Assembly: GCA_047974855.1 (NCBI GenBank)
Contig: JBKECT010000003.1
Coordinates: 1-10,432 of the forward strand
Length of the DNA stretch: 10,432 nt
From: CAYNRG01 sp047974855
GTDB taxonomy: Bacteria > Bacillota_I > Bacilli_A > Erysipelotrichales > Erysipelotrichaceae
Reading direction: 5' to 3'
Below, one piece after another: positions 1-6,753 of the stretch. Position 1 is the first letter of the stretch; each line of letters begins with the position of its first letter. The notes under the pieces are model-generated. The model was not told where the DNA came from. It saw only the letters and a program-made list of their open reading frames with translations, and searched no databases. A program made the position numbers and the translations under genes.

Positions 1-3000
1 ATCAGCTAGTGTTAAGCTATCTTCTGCATCATTTACTGATACACCTGCCCAGATATCAAAGCTTTCTCCAAGTTTTACTTCTGTAAAATCTGGTGCTACT
101 AATACTGGTGCTTCTCCTGCAACAACAGTTGCCATAACTGTTCCTACTAAGTTTGTATCTTCGTTAACTTTAATTGTAATTCCAGGGTATTCTCCAATTT
201 CTTTTTTGTAACCTGCTGGATTTACTGTAAATGTTACATCATCAAATGCATTAAGCATTGTTGCGATTTCAATAACTTCTACTTTTGCTTCTCTTATGAT
301 TGCTGCATCGCTTGTGTCTACTTGACCCAGTCTTACTGTGAAGTCATGAGCACGAAGAATATATTTATCTCCAACATAAATTGTTCCATCATTAATAATA
401 ACAGGACGATTTGCTGTTGCAGTGTTTCCATGACTATCCGTTACAGAATATGTCACAGTGTATATACCAGCATCTAAATTTTCTAAGTCTTTATCAATTG
501 TATAATTGTCTAAAACACCATCTTCTTCATCATATGCTGTTACACCAATCTTGTAAGAATCTGCTGTAACTGCAGTTTCTTTCACATCTAATACAAGTGG
601 ATCGAATGTGAATGTTGGAAGGTGGTCGATTGACCCTTCAACAACTCTTGTTAATGTTTTTCCAGTTGTAGGTTCTGTAACACTGAATGTAATGTCATGA
701 GTTGAACCATACTCTTGTTTCCAAGTTCCGGCATCAACAGTAATTACCACAGAATCTGTGATTTCTTGACCAGTCATGTCGTAAACGTGAACATTAGCTT
801 TATCCATTAAGAATTGATCTGTATCATCAAATTCATTGTATCCAATTAAGAAGTCGCTTGCTTGAAGAATATATTCTTCTCCAATAACGATACTTCCATC
901 ATTAACTACATAAACACCATTTTTAGTGTCAGCTTCGCCATTTTTCTCAACTGCAAATGTATAAACGTAAACTCCAGTAGTTGTTTTATCTACTGTTTCT
1001 ACAGTAAATTCAACATTCTTCTGAGTATCTCCACTGTTTGTGTTCACAGTTCCTACTGTAAAGTTTCCTAATGCAGCATTAGTTGGTGTGTATCCTTCAA
1101 TGTATACATCTTTTGTTACATCTGTTGAAGGACGAACGATTGCACTAACACCTGAATCTTCTTTAATTTCATAAGGAACATCAGATGCTGTGATTTCTGT
1201 AATTGCAGGTACACTCAAACGAGGTCCAGAGCTAATCACAAATGTTGTATATAAATCTGTTGAAGCATAAGTTACGCCTGTAGAATCTGTTACATAACGG
1301 TTTGATTTTGTTACATAGTATCCTGGCGCAAGTCCAGATAAATCAAGAACTGCCTCTACATCAGTGATATCAGCTGTTCCAACTATCCCTGTTGATGCAC
1401 CAATTGTTCCTTTTTCATCACTGAAATATACTTCATAGTCAGTATAAATTTTATAGCTTGCTTTCCCTGGATTGTTTGGATCTAATCCATAATTACCACT
1501 ATAAGTAGGTCCTAAAGACACAGTGAAAGGATCTGTTGCATTGTTTGTTCCTTCTCCATCATAAGTATGGATTGGGGATGCAAGTTGAATACCTCCGAAC
1601 ATCATGTATTCTCCTACAACACGCGCATTTGTTTGCTTTGTAGTAATCTTATTGTCATAGTAGCTATGTAAATAGTTATAATTTGATACATTAGCATAAT
1701 TTTCTACTGTACGGATTGTTGAAACTCCAGCAACAACTTGAGGGAAACTTAATGTTTTATCCGCTGATGTTTCTCCGTAGTTATATTTTTTAACTGCCGC
1801 ACGTAAGAATCCATCTTGGTCAACAGCAAGTGATCCTTGCCACATACCAACGAAGTATTCACGAGTCATAGCTTCTCTTTTATCCCATGTAGTTGATACC
1901 CAGTAGTATTCGCTTGCATTTTCAATTGCTTGAACTTGACGCAAATAAACCCAGTTGCATGGAAGAGCTAATCCACGGTACATGTAGTTATCTGTGCTTG
2001 TTGATGTCATACGTTTAATTGATAGACCAGCTGCTGCTCCAGCTTCTGAACCTAACATAAATGTACCATCAGTTGAACGGTATGATAGTGTTAAAATTCC
2101 ATCATAGAATTGTTCAACATCAGTCAAACTATCGTTATATGCAAAATAGTTTGTATCCCAAATATTTTGTGTTACGTCAACATCGACACTGCTTTCATTT
2201 TTTGAATAAACAGTTGGTGATGTTTTTGAATCTGCATAGTAGTACCAACCTTTAAAGTAACTATATTGTGTCCCTGAAACGTTACCCCAGTAAGATTTAC
2301 CAGTTGTATAAACTTTTCCATCTGTTCCTAAAATATGAACCACTGTTAAGTCACCATAAGAAACTAATTGATCAATGAATCCAGCTGGCATTGCTTTTAT
2401 TTTACCATCTGTTCCACCCATCATAACTTGATACATTCCAGCTTGAGCCGTTCCTACACCATAACCTTTAGAATAGAACGCCCCAATAGCTTGACGTGCA
2501 GTTGAACTTGAACCAGCTCCCCAGTAGCCATTTGTTGTTTCAACAATGAACCATCTAGAGTATTCTAAACTATCGTCTTCAGTCGCATTAGCTGACCAAA
2601 TACGAGAAACTGCTTCACCATTAGGAATAGCTACTTTTTTAAATTTTCCAAAATCGTTAGCATTTTTCCAATCGTTATTTCCAGATGTAACGTGTCCATA
2701 TTGTCCAAAGTATTGATAAACCTTTCCACCTTGTGCATATAGATTACCTGCATCTGTAATAACAAAAACTTCATATTGACCTAAAACAGCATCAACAACT
2801 TTTTCATTCGCAGGAATTCCAGTTGTTTCCATTTTAACCCATTGAGTTTTTTCTGCTGCTGTTCTGCGTTCTGCAGCAGCACCAAACATGTTATATTTAC
2901 TTTCTCCTGTGTACCAAATTTCCCCTGTATTTGTAACTAATAAACTTGAATAAATCGCTCCTTGAATAGAAACGATATCTCCTGTATAAGTTCCATTAGC

Positions 3001-3399
3001 AAATATTGCTTGTTGGTATCCTTGTGTCGCACTATAAGAAGTTGTTCCAATTCCTAAATTGCTTGGGTTCTTTAAGTCCCCTGACATAAATAGCGTTTTG
3101 CTTCCAGATGGTACATATCCACTCCATCCAGCACTAGTGTGTGAATGCCCTTGTGAATAGTAAAAAATCTGGTAAACTTCTTCACCATATTGATTTGTAA
3201 CTAATCCTGGTCTTACATATGAATAACCATCTTCTCCTACAGGAACTTCCCCTGGAGTGATGACGTATCCACTGCTTGTCGTTGTTGCTTGTGTTTCTGG
3301 CGTTTGAGTTCCTGACTCTTCCGCAAAAACATTAAGCTCACTGAAGACTGGACTAATCGCTAAAAGTAATGCAACTAAACCTTTCAAAAATTTGTTCAT
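1..3399 (-). CDS. Large secreted surface protein, RCC1-like propeller plus Ig-like repeats (partial, 3' end outside window)
   Basis: 1133 codons are read without a stop, so the C-terminus and any cell-wall anchor lie beyond position 1. The ATG at 3399 follows a good AGGAGAG site. Residues 1-26 form a signal peptide (MNKFLKG, a hydrophobic stretch, then VFA before EES), so the protein is exported. A T/S/Q-rich linker follows. Residues about 144-542 hold about seven degenerate units of the form 'hhhh-x-T/D-x-x-G-x-hh-x-x-G' (around 152, 211, 283, 325, 352, 434 and 523), as in RCC1 propeller blades. Residues about 625-1133 are beta-rich Ig-like modules. A stretch near 947-1003 (YDEEDG, TYSVTDSHGN) resembles DUF5011/Cry22-type Ig domains, and the element (V/I)NDG(S/T)I-x-(I/V)G occurs at 832 and 1002. 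The last residues (LGESFDI, NDAEDS) open another module. It is inferred to be an adhesin or envelope protein; the ligand is unknown. The only cysteine seen is Cys481. Confidence is high for the gene and moderate for the propeller. Confidence 0.93.
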   Translation of the reverse strand, partial: MNKFLKGLVALLLAISPVFSELNVFAEESGTQTPETQATTTSSGYVITPGEVPVGEDGYSYVRPGLVTNQYGEEVYQIFYYSQGHSHTSAGWSGYVPSGSKTLFMSGDLKNPSNLGIGTTSYSATQGYQQAIFANGTYTGDIVSIQGAIYSSLLVTNTGEIWYTGESKYNMFGAAAERRTAAEKTQWVKMETTGIPANEKVVDAVLGQYEVFVITDAGNLYAQGGKVYQYFGQYGHVTSGNNDWKNANDFGKFKKVAIPNGEAVSRIWSANATEDDSLEYSRWFIVETTNGYWGAGSSSTARQAIGAFYSKGYGVGTAQAGMYQVMMGGTDGKIKAMPAGFIDQLVSYGDLTVVHILGTDGKVYTTGKSYWGNVSGTQYSYFKGWYYYADSKTSPTVYSKNESSVDVDVTQNIWDTNYFAYNDSLTDVEQFYDGILTLSYRSTDGTFMLGSEAGAAAGLSIKRMTSTSTDNYMYRGLALPCNWVYLRQVQAIENASEYYWVSTTWDKREAMTREYFVGMWQGSLAVDQDGFLRAAVKKYNYGETSADKTLSFPQVVAGVSTIRTVENYANVSNYNYLHSYYDNKITTKQTNARVVGEYMMFGGIQLASPIHTYDGEGTNNATDPFTVSLGPTYSGNYGLDPNNPGKASYKIYTDYEVYFSDEKGTIGASTGIVGTADITDVEAVLDLSGLAPGYYVTKSNRYVTDSTGVTYASTDLYTTFVISSGPRLSVPAITEITASDVPYEIKEDSGVSAIVRPSTDVTKDVYIEGYTPTNAALGNFTVGTVNTNSGDTQKNVEFTVETVDKTTTGVYVYTFAVEKNGEADTKNGVYVVNDGSIVIGEEYILQASDFLIGYNEFDDTDQFLMDKANVHVYDMTGQEITDSVVITVDAGTWKQEYGSTHDITFSVTEPTTGKTLTRVVEGSIDHLPTFTFDPLVLDVKETAVTADSYKIGVTAYDEEDGVLDNYTIDKDLENLDAGIYTVTYSVTDSHGNTATANRPVIINDGTIYVGDKYILRAHDFTVRLGQVDTSDAAIIREAKVEVIEIATMLNAFDDVTFTVNPAGYKKEIGEYPGITIKVNEDTNLVGTVMATVVAGEAPVLVAPDFTEVKLGESFDIWAGVSVNDAEDSLTLAD
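331..909 (-). repeat. Two copies of an Ig-like module boundary, 170 residues apart
   Basis: Within the surface protein, codons at 841-909 and 331-399 encode matching 23-residue elements. Both share the pattern NDG(S/T)I, then (I/V)G, (E/D)(E/K)YIL, A and DF. They are exactly 170 residues (510 bp) apart, and each follows the last strand of an Ig-like fold (YTFAVEKNG and YSVTDSHGN). The protein matches more closely than the DNA, which suggests an old duplication of a module of about 170 residues. More copies may lie beyond the left edge. Confidence 0.7.
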
Positions 3400-3463
3400 G
3401 TTTTCTCTCCTATATTTTCTTACTTTTTATGATCCCCACATATCATTAATATTGAGCATCTGC

Positions 3464-3526
3464 TTGTAGTTGTTAATTGCTTCACAATTTTGTTACAACT
3501 TTGCCTGTTTTGTTAACATACTACAA
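3464..3526 (-). promoter_or_regulatory. Long inverted repeat at the 5' end of the surface-protein leader
   Basis: The arm at 3464-3476 (TTGTAGTTGTTAA on plus) is complementary to 3513-3526 apart from one bulged base, giving 13 pairs around a 36-nt loop. The start point predicted from the promoter at 3534-3562 is about 3527, so the mRNA would begin with this stem. It could be a stabilising 5' stem-loop, a regulatory leader, or an operator in DNA. The sequence alone does not decide which. Confidence 0.5.
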
Positions 3527-3533
3527 CAACCAT

Positions 3534-3562
3534 ATAATATATTAAAATTATATAAATTACAA
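3534..3562 (-). promoter_or_regulatory. Promoter of the surface-protein gene
   Basis: On the minus strand, -35 TTGTAA (3557-3562), a 17-bp spacer and -10 TATTAT (3534-3539) form a reasonable sigma-A site. The region is AT-rich, so chance matches are possible. The exact spacing, and the fit of the start point to the leader inverted repeat, support it. It predicts a leader of about 128 nt. Confidence 0.5.
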
Positions 3563-3696
3563 TACTTTTTTAAGAAAATATTAAGTTTATTTAATTTATT
3601 AAGTGACTATCTTTTTTTGCCAAAACCCCTTTTAAAATCGTACTTTTTTGCTCTTCCTGTTTTATTTGTCACAAAAAAACAGACTGGAAGGATTAT

Positions 3697-3720
3697 AAAA
3701 AAAGCAAGCCATTTGCTTGC
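3697..3720 (-). terminator. Rho-independent terminator after ndk
   Basis: On the minus strand GCAAGC, a 5-nt loop and GCTTGC (3704-3720) are followed by seven T (3697-3703). It starts 7 nt after the ndk stop codon and separates ndk from the surface-protein gene. Confidence 0.85.
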
Positions 3721-3727
3721 CGTTTGC

Positions 3728-4180
3728 TTATTGGTCTATACCAAACCATAATTTTAGCTCTTTTTTAGCATTTTCCACGCTATCTGATGCATGAACAAGG
3801 TTATTCAGCATTCTTCCCTGCTCCATCGCCTTTTCCAAAGAATCTTCGCCATATTTCCCGCGCAATGTCTCTTTATCTGCTTTTGATGGGTCTGTTGCTC
3901 CTATTAAATCCCTTATCGCTAAAACGCAATCCCCATCTTTTGCAACCTCTAAAGCAATAACTTCCTTATCTACAAAATTATCTAGTATCGATTGTTTGAA
4001 GGATTCACTATTCACTTTTTGAATTACTGCTTCGTAATGATTTAAGATTACCTCTTGCTCTACCACTTTTCTCTCTTGTCTCACAACAACAAACCCTGCA
4101 TCAGTAATTTCTTGAATAAGTTGGTTTTCTAATTTTCGTGCAAGGCAGTCTGGTTTTAACATCACGTAAGTTCTTTCCAT
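3728..4180 (-). CDS. ndk: Nucleoside-diphosphate kinase
   Basis: This cytosolic enzyme moves the gamma-phosphate from ATP to other (deoxy)nucleoside diphosphates through a phospho-histidine. The protein has 150 residues. The N-terminus RTYVMLKPD (3-11) carries the conserved nucleotide-binding lysine (K9). LIGATDP (92-98) and LRGKYG (106-111) are family signatures, and NLVHASDS (127-134) holds the catalytic His130. Two points are unusual. KPD is followed by Cys-Leu rather than the common Gly-Val or Ala-Val. There is also an insertion of about ten residues (DSLEKAMEQGRML) between RGKYG and the active-site motif, which places the histidine later than the usual 115-120. All catalytic residues seen are intact. 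The ATG follows AAGGAGATG. It lies 76 bp after the MBL-fold gene. No convincing promoter or terminator was seen in that gap, so it may be read from the upstream genes. Confidence 0.95.
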   Translation of the reverse strand: MERTYVMLKPDCLARKLENQLIQEITDAGFVVVRQERKVVEQEVILNHYEAVIQKVNSESFKQSILDNFVDKEVIALEVAKDGDCVLAIRDLIGATDPSKADKETLRGKYGEDSLEKAMEQGRMLNNLVHASDSVENAKKELKLWFGIDQ

Positions 4181-4256
4181 TTTTCATCTCCTTATCATTA
4201 TCTTTATTTTAACACACCCACAAGCCAAAATAAAACTAGCGACTTACACATTAGCT

Positions 4257-4916
4257 TTATTCGATAATGATTGATTGTCCGTTTTCTTTTATTTCCACGA
4301 CTTGCTTAACGTGTGATTTATTATAACGCTCAATAATGGTGTAGTCATCCCAAAAATGCATTGGAAAGATTTTCTTGACCATGACCTTTTGAACTAACTG
4401 TTCAATTCCCATAAACTCATACTCCTCTTGTCTTGGATCCAACGGAAGAAAAGCAACATCCAAATCAAACGCTTTTAATTTATCTATCTCACTTAAATAA
4501 TCTTCTTGCATCTTTTTATTATTTTCGAAACTTTCATCATTCCATATCCAGCAGTTCAAATCGCCTGCATGATAAATTATATAGCCATCCACCTCAACTA
4601 CGAAAGCAACTCCTTCATCTGTTGACTTTAAGGTTGTCAGCTTCAATTCAGGAAGTAATAGCGTTTGGTTTGCAGATACCTGATGCCCATCCAGTTTATC
4701 CTGAATATCCAATGAGTAAATGATGATTCTTTCATTTCCTTTAACTTGAGTAAATACATCAGGATTAAAATGATCATGATGGTGATGGCTGATGAAAACA
4801 ATTATTTTCTTATTTGTTTTGAGTGGTGGCAATTCTCCTGTGTAATAGTCAAACAACAAGTAACACGTTTCTAACTCCACCAGATAGCCACTATGTCCAA
4901 TGTAAGTAACAATCAT
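4257..4916 (-). CDS. Metallo-beta-lactamase-fold hydrolase (UlaG-like)
   Basis: The protein is 219 residues and predicted cytosolic. The start MIVTYIGHSGYLVE matches the first strand of this family, and the ATG at 4916 overlaps the stop of the upstream gene as ATGA. An in-frame ATG at 4943 would add nine residues and lies inside the upstream gene with only a weak ribosome site, so it was not chosen. The metal-binding motif HxHxDH is at 44-49 (SHHHHDHF). Further likely ligands are His116 and Asp119 in HAGD, Asp160 in LPLDPR and His187 in FPMHFW. This is a complete di-metal site, so an active hydrolase is expected. The arrangement resembles UlaG-like and general MBL-fold proteins more than classical glyoxalase II. 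The substrate is unknown. Translational coupling to a glyoxalase I-like enzyme hints at a shared pathway, which is inference only. Confidence 0.88.
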   Translation of the reverse strand: MIVTYIGHSGYLVELETCYLLFDYYTGELPPLKTNKKIIVFISHHHHDHFNPDVFTQVKGNERIIIYSLDIQDKLDGHQVSANQTLLLPELKLTTLKSTDEGVAFVVEVDGYIIYHAGDLNCWIWNDESFENNKKMQEDYLSEIDKLKAFDLDVAFLPLDPRQEEYEFMGIEQLVQKVMVKKIFPMHFWDDYTIIERYNKSHVKQVVEIKENGQSIIIE

Positions 4917-5284
4917 TTCTTTACCGGCAAAATTTCTAACCAATACCCATCAGGGTCTTCAATAAAGTAAATTCCCATCGCTTTATTTTCAAAACAAACA
5001 CACCCCATGTCTTTATGTTTTTTCAAAGAAGCTTCATAATCATCCACTTCAAATGCCAAGTGAAACTCACCTTCTCCCAAGTCATAAGTCTCTGTATGTT
5101 CTTTAAGCCATGTGAGTTCCAATTCAAAGGAACTTTCCTCATTAGCTAAGTACACCAAAGTAAAAGACCCATCCTGAGCATTTTTTCTTCTTTTCTCAGT
5201 TAACCCCACTGCTTCTTCATAAAACTGCAAGGATTTTTTCAAATCTCTAACATTAAAGTTCTCATGTATCATTTTATATTTCAT
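4913..5284 (-). CDS. VOC-family glyoxalase I-like metalloenzyme
   Basis: The 123-residue protein aligns by eye with E. coli glyoxalase I over most of its length: opening IHENFNVRDLKKSLQFY, middle LELTW, then FHLAFEVDD and the end EDPDGYWLEIL. The four metal ligands fall at His7, Glu56, His75 and Glu117, against 5/56/74/122 in E. coli. Glyoxalase I turns the hemithioacetal of methylglyoxal and a thiol into a lactoyl-thioester. Many Bacillota lack glutathione, so the thiol or even the substrate may differ. The ATG at 5284 was chosen because GGAGGG sits 4 nt before it and the family begins here. An upstream ATG at 5332 would add 16 unconserved residues. The gene overlaps the next one by ATGA and is divergent from the HAD gene. 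Confidence 0.88.
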   Translation of the reverse strand: MKYKMIHENFNVRDLKKSLQFYEEAVGLTEKRRKNAQDGSFTLVYLANEESSFELELTWLKEHTETYDLGEGEFHLAFEVDDYEASLKKHKDMGCVCFENKAMGIYFIEDPDGYWLEILPVKK

Positions 5285-5303
5285 ACTACCCTCCATTACT
5301 TCT

Positions 5304-5332
5304 ATTGTGCATTTTTTATTCCTCATTATCAA
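5304..5332 (-). promoter_or_regulatory. Candidate promoter of the glyoxalase-like/MBL genes
   Basis: On the minus strand, -35 TTGATA (5327-5332), a 17-bp spacer and a weak -10 CACAAT (5304-5309) lie just before the GGAGGG site. The predicted leader is only about 14 nt, which is tight, so this is a tentative call. Confidence 0.35.
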
Positions 5333-5358
5333 GAATTAAGTGTTAGTTTTTTTAGTTA

Positions 5359-5367
5359 TGATATAAT
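5359..5367 (+). promoter_or_regulatory. Extended -10 promoter of the HAD phosphatase gene
   Basis: TGATATAAT is a perfect extended -10 element (TG, one base, TATAAT). No good -35 is seen at 16-18 bp upstream, which is typical of promoters that depend on the extended -10. The ribosome site AAGGAG (5378-5383) and the ATG at 5393 follow at normal distance. Confidence 0.7.
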
Positions 5368-5392
5368 AATAAAAAACAAGGAGAACTATTAT

Positions 5393-6199
5393 ATGTCTAC
5401 AAAAGTAATTATCTTTGACTTAGATGGCACTTTATTAAATTCTAAAGGTGAGCCACTCCCAAGTAGCATTGAGGCAATTAAGTTGGCACGCAAAAGTGGT
5501 TTACTTATTGGTATCTGTACAGGGAGAGAATCACAAAGTGTATCTCATTTATTAGCAGAGTGGGGACTAGATGGATTAATTGATTTCATCATCGGAAATG
5601 GTGGTGGAGAATTCATCGACTTTATGACGAAGAAATCAGAGTCTAACTACCCTTTAGCAGGTGAACTAATTATTGACATCATTCATCATTTTAAAGATTT
5701 AGCTGTTAACTTTGCAATTCCATTTAACGGGAAACTTTATGCCCCTAAAGATGACACCCTTATTCAAGTTTTATCGCAATTTGACAAACTACCTTATGAA
5801 GTAGTTGACTTTGATGAGTTTTTAAAAGAGCCCAAACCAAAAGTGATGATTGTCTGTGATCCCGATACTATGCCTTTAGTGCTAGAATGTGCTAAAACAT
5901 TTTCTAGCCCTCAGTATAAATCTGCTTCACTTCAAACAGCTAGTGTTTTATATGAGTATATGGACCCACGTATTTCTAAAGTCAGTGGCATCCAAAAAGT
6001 TTTAGATATTCATCAGCTAACAATGCAAGAGTGTTGTTGCTTTGGGGATGCCGATAACGATTATGATATGGTTAAGCATGCTGGTGTTGGTGTTGTCATG
6101 GGTAACGGTAGCGAGAAAACAAAAAGCGTTGCTGATGTAGTAATTGACAACAACGATGAAGACGGAATATTCAATTATATCACTCAACACCTTATTTAA
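5393..6199 (+). CDS. Cof-type HAD-superfamily sugar-phosphate or nucleotide phosphatase
   Basis: This 268-residue cytosolic protein has all four HAD motifs. Motif I is FDLDGTLL with nucleophile Asp9 and general acid Asp11. Motif II is ICTGR (Thr43). Motif III is Lys196 in SKVSGI. Motif IV is GDADNDYDM with the Mg-binding Asp219, Asp221 and Asp223 region. The large insert between motifs II and III, and the late GVVMGNGSEKTKSVAD stretch, are typical of the Cof/YidA subfamily (type IIB cap), which removes phosphate from small phosphorylated metabolites with broad specificity. The ATG at 5393 follows AAGGAG by nine bases. An open frame continues upstream but that part is not conserved and precedes the promoter. 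It is transcribed alone, divergent from the glyoxalase-like gene and convergent with the chromate genes, sharing 4 bp with the latter at the stops. Confidence 0.93.
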   Translation: MSTKVIIFDLDGTLLNSKGEPLPSSIEAIKLARKSGLLIGICTGRESQSVSHLLAEWGLDGLIDFIIGNGGGEFIDFMTKKSESNYPLAGELIIDIIHHFKDLAVNFAIPFNGKLYAPKDDTLIQVLSQFDKLPYEVVDFDEFLKEPKPKVMIVCDPDTMPLVLECAKTFSSPQYKSASLQTASVLYEYMDPRISKVSGIQKVLDIHQLTMQECCCFGDADNDYDMVKHAGVGVVMGNGSEKTKSVADVVIDNNDEDGIFNYITQHLI

Positions 6200-6753
6200 A
6201 ATGAAAATATAATCCCAATCAATGCACACGTCATGATAATCATTATGGGGTGCATTTTTTTTAATTTATTCATGCCAATTAACACACAAAACAAGACTAC
6301 TGATTTAAGATTGATTAATGACCACAGTAAATCGTTGGTCGCCGAAGTTAAAAATGTTAATCTAAAAATATCCACGCACGCTACAATGATTAGTGCTACT
6401 ACAGCGGGCCTTAGTCCATAAAATACATCCTGAATTAATTGACTTTCTTTAAATTTAACCAACATCTTGGCAATAATACAAATAATAATAATGCTTGGCG
6501 TCACAAGTGCTAAAGGTGCCATAACCCCACCGACAACACCAAACATGTGATAGCCAACATAGGTCGCCATGTTTATCCCCATAGGTCCCGGTGTACTTTC
6601 AGATATCGCAATCATGGTTGTTAAGGTATCGATGCTAAACCACCCATACTGACTTGACATGGCTTGCAAAAATGGAATGGTCGCTAATCCACCACCAATT
6701 GCAAAAAGCCCTGTTTTGAAAAATTCAAAAAGTAATAAGAAAAATGTGCTCAT
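6196..6753 (-). CDS. Chromate transporter, CHR family, half-size subunit (second of pair)
   Basis: A 185-residue integral membrane protein with one CHR domain. Conserved features are GLFAIGGGLATIP (15-27), the ESTPGP motif (52-57) with MATYVGY (62-68), and GLRPAVVAL (113-121). About five or six hydrophobic segments follow. CHR proteins export chromate, and half-size forms are usually made as adjacent pairs that work together, as with YwrA/YwrB of Bacillus. The ATG overlaps the stop of the upstream partner as ATGA, so the two are translationally coupled. The stop codon overlaps that of the HAD gene on the other strand. No separate terminator for this strand was seen. The true anion may be chromate, sulfate or another oxyanion; only the family is certain. 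Confidence 0.92.
   Translation of the reverse strand: MSTFFLLLFEFFKTGLFAIGGGLATIPFLQAMSSQYGWFSIDTLTTMIAISESTPGPMGINMATYVGYHMFGVVGGVMAPLALVTPSIIIICIIAKMLVKFKESQLIQDVFYGLRPAVVALIIVACVDIFRLTFLTSATNDLLWSLINLKSVVLFCVLIGMNKLKKMHPIMIIMTCALIGIIFSF
6221..6262 (+). terminator. Terminator of the HAD gene, inside the converging chromate transporter gene
   Basis: On the plus strand AATGCAC (6221-6227) pairs with GTGCATT (6250-6256), followed by a T-run through 6262. The loop holds a further small palindrome (ATGATnATCAT). It starts 21 nt after the HAD stop. The same bases encode residues near 163-177 of the chromate transporter on the minus strand. Confidence 0.7.

Larger units (their letters stand above)
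3400..3727. other. Intergenic region of 328 bp: leader and promoter of the surface protein, terminator of ndk
   Basis: This very AT-rich stretch separates two genes transcribed leftward. From right to left it holds the ndk terminator (3697-3720), an AT-rich tract (about 3563-3660) that could act as an UP-element, a sigma-A-like promoter (3534-3562), a leader with a long inverted repeat (3464-3526), and the AGGAGAG ribosome binding site just above 3400. The open frame on the plus strand (about 3470-3751) begins at TTG, has no ribosome binding site and runs through the terminator, so no gene is called here. Confidence 0.75.

Noticed and set aside
862..1071. Plus-strand open frame opposite the surface-protein gene
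   Set aside because: It is a shadow of the minus-strand gene with no ribosome site; the same applies to 2061-2255.
3640..3690. Imperfect inverted repeat (CTTCC..GTTT / AAAC..GGAAG) as a second terminator after ndk
   Set aside because: The arms pair only with a four-base bulge and no T-run follows the stem; the hairpin at 3704-3720 already serves ndk.
3470..3751. Plus-strand open frame of 93 codons between ndk and the surface-protein gene
   Set aside because: It starts at TTG without a ribosome site, overlaps promoter, leader and terminator on the other strand, and its low-complexity composition reflects AT-rich DNA.
4181..4256. Promoter before ndk
   Set aside because: TAAAAT and GATAAT occur but no -35 box stands at a proper distance; co-transcription with the upstream genes cannot be excluded.
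4433..4723. Plus-strand open frame opposite the MBL-fold gene
   Set aside because: The minus strand carries complete enzyme motifs here; the plus-strand frame has no recognisable protein features.
6233..6421. Plus-strand open frame after the HAD gene
   Set aside because: It lies opposite a conserved CHR transporter domain and begins inside the HAD terminator.
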